In this document: positions 44,639 through 53,471 of the stretch, one piece after another | How the letters are laid out: each line of letters begins with the position of its first letter | Position numbering within the stretch: position 1 is the stretch's first letter | Notes under the pieces: generated by a model | The model's input: only the letters and a program-made list of their open reading frames with translations | The model's database searches: none | Told to the model about the DNA's origin: nothing | Origin: Deltaproteobacteria bacterium UBA5205 | GTDB taxonomy: Bacteria > Desulfobacterota > Syntrophorhabdia > Syntrophorhabdales > Syntrophorhabdaceae | Assembly (NCBI GenBank): GCA_002412715.1 | Contig: DHVP01000041.1 | Coordinates: 22,177 to 86,176 of the forward strand | Direction of reading: 5' to 3' | DNA: 64,000 nucleotides | Position numbers and translations under genes: made by a program

Positions 44639-46174
44639 ATGCGAAAATTTGTCTTGCTTTTAATTGCCTGTTTTATGCTGGTTTCATGTTCGTCAAAGGC
44701 ACCGAAGAAAACCGAAAACCCCGTCGATCTTTACGTTGCCGGCGTCAACCTCATGAACACCAAGAAATACGATAAGGCCATCGAAAAATTCAACGCGATC
44801 CGCGAACAATACCCCTTCGATCCCATGGCCCTCGTCGCCGCCATCAAACTCGGTGACACGTACTTCCTCAAGAAAGACTACGTCCTCGCAGCCGGCACCT
44901 ATGAAGACTATTTCAAGGCGCATCCCGACGAAGAGAATATCCCCTATGTGCTTTTCCGTCTCGGAGAATGCTACGAAAAGCTCTCACCAAGCGTCGACCG
45001 GGACCAGGCCAATACGATTAAGGGCATCGAAAGGATCACTTACCTCAAGAACCGCTACCCCACGAACTCCTATGCCAGGGAATCTGAGACCAGGCTGAAG
45101 GGATTCATACAGAAGCTTGCCGACCGCGAGCTCTATGTCGGGGAGTTCTATGTCAAAACGGCCCAGTACAATGCGGCCATCATCAGGCTCGAAGATATGC
45201 TCAAGCGCTATCCCGATTCGAAGAACACTGACAAAGCGCTGTTCTACCTTACCACCGCTCACCGGGAACTGGGCAATCAGGCCAAAAGCGACCAATATCT
45301 CGAAAGATTGCGCAAGGACTACCCGAAAAGCATTTACGCCCGGGCGACTGTCCGGGAGCGCAAAACACTCAAGATGATACAGGCGGAGCAGAAAAAACCC
45401 GGCCCGGCTGCGCAAACATCGATGCAAACGAAACCGAAAGAAACCCCTTCAGGGATTGTGGCGGCGGAGACGGGCACGCTGATAGGGGCCGTCTCAGGGC
45501 CCGTGATGGTGCAAACGCCCACGCAGACGCCCCAATACACCGAAAAGAAAAAGAAAGAGATCGATTTAAGACCTCCGGAGACGGCTCCGGCAGCACAGCC
45601 GGCTCCGGCAGCCGCACCGGCGCAGACGACTCAGGCAGCGCCGAAATCTCAGGGGTCCCAGCCCGTGAACGTTGCCTCGGTACCGCCGGCGGCAGGGGGA
45701 CAGACGGAAAAACCATCCGGGGAAAAGGCGGACAAAGCCAGGACACCCGACAAGGGGGGATTGGCCTTCCTGGACCAGAAGAAACCTATAGATATCGTTT
45801 CCGACACGATGGAAGGCTTCGACAAAGAAAAATACGTCTTCTTCAAGGGCAGCGTCGTGGCAAAACAGGATGACCTCTATATCTACTCGGACACAATGGA
45901 AGCTTTCATGAGCACCGATACCAACGAGATTGAAAAGGCAAATGCAAAGGGCAACGTCAGGATCATCAAGCAGAACAGGACGGCCACCTGCAATGAGGCC
46001 TTCTTCGACAACGTCAAAGGCGAGATCCTCCTCAAGGGTAATGCCGTAGTCACCTCGGGCAAGGACAGGGTTGAAGGCGACGTCGTCACCTATTACGTTA
46101 ACGAGGACCGGGCCGTCGTCACCGCCGAAAAGAGCAAGAAGGCCAAAGTTACCATCTATCCGCAACAAAACTAA
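44639..46174 (+). CDS. BamD-like / LptA-like fusion lipoprotein
   Basis: A 511-residue protein. The signal peptide ends in a lipobox (MLVSC, Cys at about 17), so it is lipid-anchored. Residues about 25-260 contain TPR units as in BamD (YDKAIEKFNAIREQYPFDP, YPDSKNTDKALFYL), the outer-membrane protein assembly factor. A Pro/Ala/Gln-rich linker of about 110 residues follows. Residues about 380-505 match the LptA/OstA periplasmic LPS-transport fold (FFKGSVVAKQDDLYIYSDTM, VEGDVVTYYV). The chain thus combines BAM and Lpt modules. The T-free, Shine-Dalgarno-less start looks leaderless. Confidence 0.78.
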   Translation: MRKFVLLLIACFMLVSCSSKAPKKTENPVDLYVAGVNLMNTKKYDKAIEKFNAIREQYPFDPMALVAAIKLGDTYFLKKDYVLAAGTYEDYFKAHPDEENIPYVLFRLGECYEKLSPSVDRDQANTIKGIERITYLKNRYPTNSYARESETRLKGFIQKLADRELYVGEFYVKTAQYNAAIIRLEDMLKRYPDSKNTDKALFYLTTAHRELGNQAKSDQYLERLRKDYPKSIYARATVRERKTLKMIQAEQKKPGPAAQTSMQTKPKETPSGIVAAETGTLIGAVSGPVMVQTPTQTPQYTEKKKKEIDLRPPETAPAAQPAPAAAPAQTTQAAPKSQGSQPVNVASVPPAAGGQTEKPSGEKADKARTPDKGGLAFLDQKKPIDIVSDTMEGFDKEKYVFFKGSVVAKQDDLYIYSDTMEAFMSTDTNEIEKANAKGNVRIIKQNRTATCNEAFFDNVKGEILLKGNAVVTSGKDRVEGDVVTYYVNEDRAVVTAEKSKKAKVTIYPQQN

Positions 46175-46202
46175 AGGCAGTTTCAGAGTTCAATAGAAAA
46201 AA

Positions 46203-46240
46203 ACAAGTCCAACATGACTTATGCGGCCTATCGGACTTGT
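46203..46240. terminator. possible bidirectional terminator hairpin
   Basis: ACAAGTCC (46203-46210) pairs with GGACTTGT (46233-46240) across a 22-base loop, between the convergent BamD-LptA gene and the thioesterase gene, with TTTTCTT downstream on the plus strand and a run of A on the other side. Confidence 0.5.
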
Positions 46241-46282
46241 GGCTTTTCTTACCTGCAAGATTCTTTGCTTTGAAACTATCTT

Positions 46283-46708
46283 CTATTTCCCCTGCAGAAA
46301 AGGGATCGGATCCGATTTTCTGTATACCAGGGCCTGGCACACGGCAATGGTATCATCGCCGTCCTTGACCGTTATGTAATAGGATGCCGTCCTCTTCGTC
46401 TTATGTGTTTCCTTTGATTCCGCTGCCAGCAGGGATCCTTTCCGGGGCGGTTTCATATAGGTAATGTTCATATTGAGAGCAACGGAGATTCTGTCATGGC
46501 TGTTCGACGAGATCTCGAATGCCTCGTCGATGAGCCCGAAGATGGCCCCGCCATGGGCATTCCCGTAAATATTATCCATTTCCTCTGTGTAGCGCATCTC
46601 GCAGAGGGCATACCCTTCGTCGACATCCGTGAGATGTATATCAAGGAGACGCGCAAAGGGTTCTTTTCCTACCTGATTGAAATAAGCGCTTCTTTTCCCA
46701 TCATCCAT
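46283..46708 (-). CDS. hotdog-fold thioesterase (PaaI-like)
   Basis: A 141-residue hotdog protein. NIYGNAHGGAIFGLIDEAFE carries the HGGxxxxLxDxA motif of PaaI-type acyl-CoA thioesterases, with the catalytic Asp/Glu region. It hydrolyses acyl- or phenylacetyl-CoA type thioesters; the natural substrate is unknown. It lies 3 bases after trxA, so it is cotranscribed with it. Confidence 0.85.
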   Translation of the reverse strand: MDDGKRSAYFNQVGKEPFARLLDIHLTDVDEGYALCEMRYTEEMDNIYGNAHGGAIFGLIDEAFEISSNSHDRISVALNMNITYMKPPRKGSLLAAESKETHKTKRTASYYITVKDGDDTIAVCQALVYRKSDPIPFLQGK

Positions 46709-46711
46709 CCG

Positions 46712-47035
46712 CTATAGGACCTTTTTCAAGGCGGCGTCTACGTTGTTCTTTGGCTGGGCCCCGACGATGCGCTGCGATTCGGAGCCACCCTTGAAAATGA
46801 TCAACGTTGGAATGCCCCTTACCCCGTACTGTGCCGGTGTCTGAGGATTTTCATCGACGTTGAGCTTCATTATCTTGACCTTCCCTTCATATTCCCCGGC
46901 GAGGGCATCGATGACCGGCCCCATTACCTGACATGGTCCGCACCAGGTTGCCCAGAAATCGACGAGGACGGGAATACTGGAATCGAGAACCTCTGTTTTG
47001 AATTCACCATCCGTCACTGCTTTAGCGTTGCTCAT
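46712..47035 (-). CDS. trxA: thioredoxin
   Basis: A 107-residue thioredoxin with the active site WATWCGPCQ and the usual cis-proline region GIPTLIIF. It reduces protein disulfides in the cytoplasm. AAAGGAGG stands at the right distance. The gene lies ahead of the thioesterase gene in a two-gene unit. Confidence 0.96.
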   Translation of the reverse strand: MSNAKAVTDGEFKTEVLDSSIPVLVDFWATWCGPCQVMGPVIDALAGEYEGKVKIMKLNVDENPQTPAQYGVRGIPTLIIFKGGSESQRIVGAQPKNNVDAALKKVL

Positions 47036-47148
47036 ACAATCCTCCTTTCGATGTTCCGTCTATTGAGGGCTTCGGTCCAACCCGTCGCCCGGCCGGCGGG
47101 CATGCTTTCCTATATAGTTAAGCCCTCGCGCGACCGTTGTCAACACTA

Positions 47149-47754
47149 TCATCCGTCAAGACATTCCCTCCATTCCTCCTCTGAGATGCGGCGGATCCTC
47201 CCTGAGTCATTCATGTCCCTTACAAGCCCCGCCTCGATGTATGCCTCATCGGTATATCCTCGTTTTTCCCAGTATCCGGGCTGATAATGATCCATGAGTG
47301 TGATTCCGACCAGGCTCTTTGCCGATTTATAGCCCCACAGATAAGGGACGAAAGCTCTTACGGGCCCGCCGTAATCCTCCTCAAGATACTCTCCGTCGAA
47401 CTCATAGGCGAGTAATGTTCGCTCCTTCATCGCGGTCTCTACGGGAATCGACGTATCATAGATCTTCTTTATCGACCAGAATCTGACAAACGTCACAGAC
47501 GGAAGCGCATTCACGGCCTTCATAATGTCGAGGAGTCTGACGCCTCCCCAGTTCCCCCGCACGGTAAAGCGGGTGACACTCGTGAGGCGGGCATCTGCAA
47601 CCGTCTTGTGCATCGCGGTCAAATCAGACCAGGTAAACACACGTGGGGTGTCACAAAGACCCCCCACCTCGATTTTCCAGCTATTCCGGTCCAGAACTCC
47701 GGGGTGTCCCTCGGCCCAGAATACAGGGGTCTTCATTTCTTTCAGTCGGCTCAT
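47149..47754 (-). CDS. sulfite-oxidase-fold (molybdopterin-dependent) protein lacking the usual Mo-binding Cys
   Basis: 201 residues from the ATG at 47752-47754, with AGGAGG upstream; the frame is open much further upstream but has no matching sequence. It follows the oxidoreductase-molybdopterin domain of the sulfite oxidase/YedY family: FTWSDLTAM, VRGNWGGVRLLDIM, YLEEDYGGPVRAFVPYLWGYKSAKSL. In relatives a cysteine precedes the V-T-R-W/F segment and binds molybdenum; here the segment reads LTSVTRFTVRG, with Ser59 in that place. There is no signal peptide. It may not hold active molybdenum. Confidence 0.75.
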   Translation of the reverse strand: MSRLKEMKTPVFWAEGHPGVLDRNSWKIEVGGLCDTPRVFTWSDLTAMHKTVADARLTSVTRFTVRGNWGGVRLLDIMKAVNALPSVTFVRFWSIKKIYDTSIPVETAMKERTLLAYEFDGEYLEEDYGGPVRAFVPYLWGYKSAKSLVGITLMDHYQPGYWEKRGYTDEAYIEAGLVRDMNDSGRIRRISEEEWRECLDG

Positions 47755-47934
47755 GGCGACCTCCTGTTTCCAGATAATATAATAATCAATGTGAGAATGC
47801 CAAGAGAGGGGCCGCAGAGGAACGGCGAAGCAAGCGCGAACGAGAGTGTCTTTCCCCCAGGCCACATCCCGACCTGTGAATCCTGACTTTCCTTTGTTCC
47901 CTTTTTTCCCCGGTTGGTCTATACTGACACGGTC

Positions 47935-49107
47935 ATGATAAAGCTCACCGTGAAGAAGGATCGTAGCGGACCGGTCAGGGGGTTTCATCCTTGGGTTTTC
48001 TCGAAGGCCCTCACGTCGATACCGGAAGGCATCACGCCCGGTGATCCCGTCCAGTTGCATGACGAGTCCGGCTCGTTTATCGCCTCCGGTTATTTCAATT
48101 CCTACGGGCAGATATCGGTACGCCTGTGGGGCTACGATGAGACAGAGTCCGTCGGGACCGACTTTTTTATGAAGAGATTGGCGCGGGCCGGAGATATCCG
48201 CCGGCGCTACGTCGAAAATCCCGGTACCAACGCCTACCGCCTCGTCAACGGAGAAAGCGATTTTCTGCCGGGACTTATCGTCGACAAGTACGGGGAGTAT
48301 CTGGTCGTCCAGTTCCACACCCGGGGTATGGAACACTGGAAAGAACAGATTGTCGATTCCCTGGAAAAGACGATCCACCCCAAAGGAATCTACGAACGTT
48401 CGGATGTCCCGGTCAGGAATATTGAGATGCTCGGAGCCGTCAGAGGATTGTTGCGCGGGGAGGTCCCCGACATCGTCGAAATAAGGGAAAATGGCCTGAA
48501 ATTTCTTGTTGACGTTAAGGAAGGTCAAAAGACGGGTTTCTTTCTCGATCAGCGTGACAAGCGCCAGGCATTTATGAAATACGCAAAGGACAGAGATGTC
48601 CTCAATTGTTTTTCCTACACCGGCGGTTTTACAGTCTACGCCCTGGCAGGCGGAGCCAGCCGCACTGTCAGCGTGGACTCCTCCCGTCGTGCCCTGGACC
48701 TCGCCAGAGAGAATATCGTTCTCAACAGGTTCGACCCTTCCCGCTGCGAATTTGTCTGCGATGACGCAAAAAAATACCTCAAAGACACCCCGGTGCGCTT
48801 TGAGGCGATCGTTCTGGACCCACCGGCATTTATAAAGGACCGCCGAAAAAGACCTGAAGGCCTAGCCGGCTATCGGGCCGTCAATGAGATGGCGCTCAAG
48901 ACCCTGTCACCCGAAGGTATCCTGCTGACCTGCTCCTGTTCGGCCCACCTGTCCCTCCATGATTTCCGCTTCCTGTTATCGGAAGCCGGGGCAAAGACAA
49001 GAAGGGCGCTGACCTTCCTGGAGGTTCATACCCACGGTATCGACCACCCCCAGCTGGTCCCCTTTACGGAAGGCGAGTATTTGAAATGTTTCTTTCTTAA
49101 AGGTTAA
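47935..49107 (+). CDS. rlmI: 23S rRNA (cytosine-C5)-methyltransferase, RlmI family
   Basis: 390 residues from Met-Ile-Lys-Leu; the frame opens 7 codons earlier with TTG. An N-terminal PUA domain (FHPWVFSKALTSIPEGITPG) is followed by a Rossmann methyltransferase with VLNCFSYTGGFTVYALAGGA and the motif IV IVLDPPAFIKDR. RlmI methylates a cytosine of 23S rRNA. TATACT lies nine bases ahead of the ATG, with no Shine-Dalgarno sequence. Class I RlmI-like proteins can have other rRNA targets, so the exact site is open. Confidence 0.86.
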   Translation: MIKLTVKKDRSGPVRGFHPWVFSKALTSIPEGITPGDPVQLHDESGSFIASGYFNSYGQISVRLWGYDETESVGTDFFMKRLARAGDIRRRYVENPGTNAYRLVNGESDFLPGLIVDKYGEYLVVQFHTRGMEHWKEQIVDSLEKTIHPKGIYERSDVPVRNIEMLGAVRGLLRGEVPDIVEIRENGLKFLVDVKEGQKTGFFLDQRDKRQAFMKYAKDRDVLNCFSYTGGFTVYALAGGASRTVSVDSSRRALDLARENIVLNRFDPSRCEFVCDDAKKYLKDTPVRFEAIVLDPPAFIKDRRKRPEGLAGYRAVNEMALKTLSPEGILLTCSCSAHLSLHDFRFLLSEAGAKTRRALTFLEVHTHGIDHPQLVPFTEGEYLKCFFLKG

Positions 49108-49170
49108 GACAAAACGGCCGAGGGGCATACGCGGTACAACAACTGTTGGTCCTGCCCCGCATTCGCCCGT

Positions 49171-49935
49171 CTACAGGTTTACGCTTATCCCCTTCCTTGC
49201 CAGATATTCCTTTACCTGTCTTATCGTGAAGGTGCGGAAATGGAAGACGGACGCAGCCAGCAGGACGCTTGCCCCGCCTTGAACGACACCCTCATAGAAA
49301 TGTTCGAGGGTCCCGGCGCCGCCGGAAGCTATGACCGGCAGTGACACCGCATCGGATATGGCCTTCGTAAATTCGAGATCGTACCCTTTGAGGGTGCCGT
49401 CACCGTCCATGCTTGTGGGGAGGATCACTCCGGCGCCAAGGCCCTGACACTGCTTCGCCCATTCCACGGCGTCTTTACCCACAGGCGTCGTTCCTCCGGC
49501 AACGACGAGCTCGAAACCGGAGGGCATTCCCTTGTTGCGCCGTGCATCCACGGCTATAACGATCCTGTCCTTTCCGAATCTGTCGGATGCTTCCTTAACC
49601 AGCGCCGGGTTCTTGACGGCAGCGCTGTTCATGGACACCTTGTCGGCCCCGGCCTTGAGAACAAGTTCGATATCTTCAGCGCTGTTGATCCCGCCCCCGA
49701 CGGTCAGGGGAATGGTAATTACCGACGAGACCTCCTTGACCCATTCGAGGCGTGTCTTGCGATTCTCGACGGTGGCTGCAATGTCAAGCATGGCCAGTTC
49801 ATCGGCCCCTTCCTTCTGATAATAGGAAGCATTTTCAACAGGGTCTCCCGCGTCCTTAAGATCGACAAAGTGGACGCCCTTGACTACACGCCCATTTTTC
49901 ATATCGAGACAGGGCATGATCTTTACGGTTTTCAT
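49171..49935 (-). CDS. hisF: imidazole glycerol phosphate synthase subunit HisF
   Basis: A 254-residue (beta/alpha)8 cyclase. IMPCLDMKNGRVVKGVHFVD carries the N-terminal catalytic Asp, and VIAVDARRNKG the second. PVIASGGAGTLEHF and similar phosphate-binding turns are present. With HisH it forms the imidazole ring in histidine synthesis. No other his gene is adjacent, so the pathway is dispersed here. AAGGAGC gives a good start. Confidence 0.96.
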   Translation of the reverse strand: MKTVKIMPCLDMKNGRVVKGVHFVDLKDAGDPVENASYYQKEGADELAMLDIAATVENRKTRLEWVKEVSSVITIPLTVGGGINSAEDIELVLKAGADKVSMNSAAVKNPALVKEASDRFGKDRIVIAVDARRNKGMPSGFELVVAGGTTPVGKDAVEWAKQCQGLGAGVILPTSMDGDGTLKGYDLEFTKAISDAVSLPVIASGGAGTLEHFYEGVVQGGASVLLAASVFHFRTFTIRQVKEYLARKGISVNL

Positions 49936-50077
49936 GGGTTGCTCCTTCCTTCCCTTATTGCCGGCTTGCCGGATTGTATCGTCTCATAATACATACCCGC
50001 TTCAGCTGCCCACTGTCAAGAAAGTGCATATTCGGCAAAAAAAGGGGCGTATGATGCCCGTGCAGCCCATGGCAGGC

Positions 50078-50104
50078 TAAAGTTTATCAGTGCGCGACCG
50101 ATAA
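50078..50104 (+). promoter_or_regulatory. sigma-28 (FliA) promoter of the chemoreceptor gene
   Basis: TAAAGTTT (50078-50085), 11 bases, ACCGATAA (50097-50104). Compared with the enterobacterial FliA consensus TAAAGTTT-N11-GCCGATAA only one base differs. It lies about 90 bases before the chemoreceptor start. Confidence 0.85.
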
Positions 50105-50192
50105 GACTTGTACAGGCAAAATCCAGCATCGTACGTCTAACATAATGCCTCCGCCACCAGCGCGATCCTAAAAATTCAGGAGGTACTGTCAC

Positions 50193-51839
50193 GTGAGACT
50201 CCAGAGACTCAAGAACCTCGGCATTTTCTATAAGATCATGGGGATTTCGGTCGTCGTCATTGTCGTTATAATCCTCTGGAACATCCTCTATCTTCTTCCC
50301 CAGATGGAAAGGATCATGCTGAAGGAAAAACAGAACGCCGTCAAGGATGTTGTCGATGTTGCATACAGCATGCTCACCGATTACGACAAAAGGGTGAAAC
50401 AGAACGACATAGCTCTGGGCGATGCCCAGATGCGGGCCATAATGTCAGTCCAGCAGCTGCGGTACCGGGGTAATGAGTATTTCTGGATAAACGACACGGA
50501 ACCGAAGATGCTTTCGAATCCCGTCATGATAGATCTGGAAGGACAGAATGTGTCCGGTTTTGAAGACCCCAAGACAAAAAAGAAGATCTTCGTTGAAATG
50601 ACGGCAATAGCAAAGGAAAGCAAGGCCGGGTTCTACGAGTATTACTGGAAAAAGGCGGATGCGACGAGCTTCTCGAAGAAACAGTCGTACATCAAGTTCT
50701 TTGAGCCCTGGGGATGGGTGATAGGCTCGGGCATGTTCCTTGACGATGTGAACCGCGAGATAGCGAAATTCCGCTGGATCATAGTGGGTACGACCTTTGT
50801 CTGCGCCCTCTTCGTACTTGGATTGAGCTATGTGATCGCCAACAGTATACGGAAAGATCTCAACAAGGCGGTGGACGCAAGCAAGTCCCTGTCGGAGGGG
50901 GATCTCAGCATCGACATCGGGGCAACCGGCGCCGACGAGACGGGACAACTCCTGAAATCGATGAAAAACATGATAGGTTCCTTCAATACGATGATCGGCA
51001 GCATAAAGGCCTCCGTTCACAGCCTCGACACCTCCGTGGAAACCATCAAGAATCTCGCCGGAAAGACGTCTCAGGGAACCAGGTCGCAGGCCGATCAGGC
51101 AAACCAGATATCCGTTTCGGCAGAGGAGATGAGTCAGAGCATCATCGATGTCGCCAATAACGCCAGTGGTGTCAAGGATGCCTCTACAAACGCCATGGAA
51201 ACCGCTATGAACGGCAAGAAGGTCACCCAGGAAGCCGTCGCGGAGGTAAATAAAGTCCAATCCTCCTCGATGGAACTGGCGAGTACGATCCAGAAGCTCA
51301 ATGCGCGGGTCAGCGAGGTTGCCAAGATAATAACGATCATAGACGACATAGCGGATCAGACGAACCTGCTTGCCCTCAACGCGGCCATCGAAGCGGCGCG
51401 GGCAGGCGAGCACGGGCGCGGTTTCGCCGTCGTTGCCGACGAAGTGAAGAAGCTGGCGGAAAAGACGATGAACGCGACGAAGGAGATCACGCACCATCTG
51501 ACCACGGTCCAGAAAGAGTCCGAGGAAACCACCAGATCGATGGAAATCACCTCGGCCGAGGTCGAACGGGTGACACAATATATGCGGGAGCTAGAACAGT
51601 CCCTGGGCAACATTGTCTCCTCTTCGGAGCAGGTCCGCGATCAGATACTGCAGATCGCCACGGCCGTTGAACAGCAGTCGGCAAGCTCGGAGGAGATAGC
51701 AAAGAACATCACTTCCACATCGGGCATCGCGAAAGAGATCGAAGCCGTGTCAGGTCAGGTGATGTTCGAGGTAAACAAGCTGGTGGAAATCACGGAAGTG
51801 CTGGGGAACTCGGCTGCGCAATTCAAAATAAACGCCTGA
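50193..51839 (+). CDS. methyl-accepting chemotaxis protein with Cache domain
   Basis: A 548-residue chemoreceptor starting at GTG with AGGAGG upstream. TM1 is at about 15-35, followed by a periplasmic sCache_2-type domain (about 40-185; RGNEYFWINDTEPKMLSNPV, FEPWGWVIGSGMFLDDV), TM2 at about 190-210, HAMP (about 212-265) and the signalling domain with the tip LLALNAAIEAARAGEHGRGF. Cache_2 domains often sense small carboxylates. The C-terminus has no visible CheR-binding pentapeptide. Expression from a sigma-28 promoter puts it in the flagellar regulon. Confidence 0.93.
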   Translation: MRLQRLKNLGIFYKIMGISVVVIVVIILWNILYLLPQMERIMLKEKQNAVKDVVDVAYSMLTDYDKRVKQNDIALGDAQMRAIMSVQQLRYRGNEYFWINDTEPKMLSNPVMIDLEGQNVSGFEDPKTKKKIFVEMTAIAKESKAGFYEYYWKKADATSFSKKQSYIKFFEPWGWVIGSGMFLDDVNREIAKFRWIIVGTTFVCALFVLGLSYVIANSIRKDLNKAVDASKSLSEGDLSIDIGATGADETGQLLKSMKNMIGSFNTMIGSIKASVHSLDTSVETIKNLAGKTSQGTRSQADQANQISVSAEEMSQSIIDVANNASGVKDASTNAMETAMNGKKVTQEAVAEVNKVQSSSMELASTIQKLNARVSEVAKIITIIDDIADQTNLLALNAAIEAARAGEHGRGFAVVADEVKKLAEKTMNATKEITHHLTTVQKESEETTRSMEITSAEVERVTQYMRELEQSLGNIVSSSEQVRDQILQIATAVEQQSASSEEIAKNITSTSGIAKEIEAVSGQVMFEVNKLVEITEVLGNSAAQFKINA

Positions 51840-51920
51840 CAGGCAAAACACCCGCAGGCACATGAGACAGGATCAATAAGGATGTTTTTGCTCATGCGCC
51901 TCTTTGCGCGAAGCGCAGAC

Positions 51921-52472
51921 TCATGTGGGCCCTTGCTTTTCCTGCAGGAGCTTTTCCTTCCATTGTCCTATCTGCCGTCTGAAAGCCCTGCGTACGTCCG
52001 CATGGGCTTCCTGCCACTTAGGCCATGCTTCGACGTTCGGTTCCACACTGTTTCCCGCGATACCCGATGTGACAAGGTCTTCGACTATGTGTGATCGAAT
52101 GCCGGCCTCTATCTTCCTGAGTTCTTCGACGCAGGCCTTTTCGATGAGCTTCAATTCTTTATAGGACTTTTCGTCAACAACAAAGCCGACGAATGCAAAA
52201 AGCGGACCTATTCCCGGGTCGTCTGTCGATTCGAATTCTTCAGCAAGAAGATCAAGGACGATCTTTCTCTTGAGAGCAGGGTCGCATTCGAGCGCATCAA
52301 GCTGGTCCTTTGTTTCTTCATCGTCCGCCAGGCCTTCGCGAAAGCGCCTGAAGATGGCCTTAAGGCCGTCGGCCGACTCTTTCAGGGCCAGCGATTTCTT
52401 TTCCTTGTCGTCCATGACGAGACCTCTGGTCTTCTCCATGGCCAGTTCGATGGCGCTCTTGATCTCCGCCAT
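51921..52472 (-). CDS. protein of unknown function (last of a four-gene cluster)
   Basis: 183 residues from Met-Ala-Glu-Ile, with GGGAGAG upstream; the frame opens two codons earlier. It is acidic, helical and without membrane segment or signal peptide; an N-terminal section with MEKTRGLVMDDKEKKSLALK may be a coiled coil. I do not recognise the family. The start touches the end of the cupin gene, so it is probably coexpressed with it. Confidence 0.7.
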   Translation of the reverse strand: MAEIKSAIELAMEKTRGLVMDDKEKKSLALKESADGLKAIFRRFREGLADDEETKDQLDALECDPALKRKIVLDLLAEEFESTDDPGIGPLFAFVGFVVDEKSYKELKLIEKACVEELRKIEAGIRSHIVEDLVTSGIAGNSVEPNVEAWPKWQEAHADVRRAFRRQIGQWKEKLLQEKQGPT

Positions 52473-52474
52473 AA

Positions 52475-52876
52475 TCACTCTCCCATATCTATTTTGTGGG
52501 TATCGGTCTTGTCATAATACTGCGGGCTGTATTCAACGGCCAACGAATCTTCAATCCCGAAAAAATGATGACCGATACGGGTTCCGACACGGATCTTCAT
52601 GCCTTTTTCGAGAATGGATGTCGTCTTTTCGCCCGTTTGAGAATCGACAAAGACGGCTTTGATCCTGCCGCCGACAACGTAAAAGGCTTCCTCTTTCCTT
52701 TCATGATAATGGCCGGCCCTCACCTGACCTTTGCGCAGTTCGAAGAAGGCAATGTGACCGATATCTTCCCGGTAGGATATCTGCACAAACTCGCCCTTTT
52801 CATCGGTCCAGCGTTTTGCGCCATCCGCTTCCTTCGTTTCGGGGAGGGTTTCGATGAAGACTTTTTCCACGGTCAT
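52475..52876 (-). CDS. cupin protein, WxcM/FdtA-like
   Basis: A 133-residue beta-barrel protein. RAGHYHERKEEAFYVVGGRI matches the metal- or sugar-binding cupin motif 1 and VGTRIGHHFFGI motif 2. Overall it resembles sugar 3,4-ketoisomerase-type or capped-polysaccharide cupins, but no sugar-nucleotide gene is near, so the substrate is open. It lies between the gamma-carbonic-anhydrase-like gene and the unknown gene. Confidence 0.7.
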   Translation of the reverse strand: MTVEKVFIETLPETKEADGAKRWTDEKGEFVQISYREDIGHIAFFELRKGQVRAGHYHERKEEAFYVVGGRIKAVFVDSQTGEKTTSILEKGMKIRVGTRIGHHFFGIEDSLAVEYSPQYYDKTDTHKIDMGE

Positions 52877-52925
52877 TCCGGCATGAGAAAAGGGTTGCAG
52901 GCTCCCATGGCCGGCACGGTATTCT

Positions 52926-53447
52926 TCACAGGGGCCTCATTCCTTTTTCCAGGTATTTCTTTGCAAGATCGATGTAAAGCTCCTTGCCCATCGTCCAGTA
53001 CTCGATGTCCTTCGGGGCGATCGTTCGGATTACACGGATCGGGTTTCCTCCGGCTACGACGCCCGATTCGATTATCTGCCGCATTCTTACGACGGAGCCT
53101 TCCGCGATGATCGTGTCGGCCCCGACTTCACTGTAGATGCTGAGTATGGCACCCATGCCGATAACCACTGAATTGCCGACCGCGGCGGCGTGTATGATGG
53201 CCCCGTGGCCGATGGTTACCCGCTCCCCGATGCGGCAGAATTTGTCGGGGGGTGCATGGACGACAACGCCCTCTTCCACGGCCGTGCCGCTTCCGATCAC
53301 GATGGAGCCGTAGTCTCCGCGCAGGATGGCCCCGTGGCCGATATAACAATTATCGCCTATGACGACATCTCCTATCACATGAGCGATGTCGCTTACATAG
53401 CTGTCTTTGCCGACGGTGGGTCTTCTTCCGTTGTATTCATATAGCAT
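52926..53447 (-). CDS. gamma-carbonic-anhydrase-like hexapeptide protein
   Basis: A 173-residue left-handed beta-helix protein. Hexapeptide repeats run from about 20 to 120; ILRGDYGSIVIGSGTAVEEG, VVVHAPPDKF and RVTIGHGAIIHAAA carry the three potential zinc histidines and the Arg-Asp pair of the gamma-CA family (PaaY, CaiE, YrdA). Activity could be carbonic anhydrase or thioesterase, or the protein may only bind metal. The gene follows the DsbC-like gene after 24 bases. Confidence 0.82.
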   Translation of the reverse strand: MLYEYNGRRPTVGKDSYVSDIAHVIGDVVIGDNCYIGHGAILRGDYGSIVIGSGTAVEEGVVVHAPPDKFCRIGERVTIGHGAIIHAAAVGNSVVIGMGAILSIYSEVGADTIIAEGSVVRMRQIIESGVVAGGNPIRVIRTIAPKDIEYWTMGKELYIDLAKKYLEKGMRPL

Positions 53448-53471
53448 TCGCTTTCCGCCTGTTATTCTCCT

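Noticed and set aside
47138..47143. TTGACA (minus strand) as trxA promoter
   Set aside because: No good -10 box at 16-18 bases; the nearest TATATA is 21 bases away, so I did not list it as a promoter.
47755..48528. N-terminal extension of the sulfite-oxidase-fold gene
   Set aside because: The extension is antisense to rlmI, does not match the family, and a good AGGAGG-ATG start exists at 47754.
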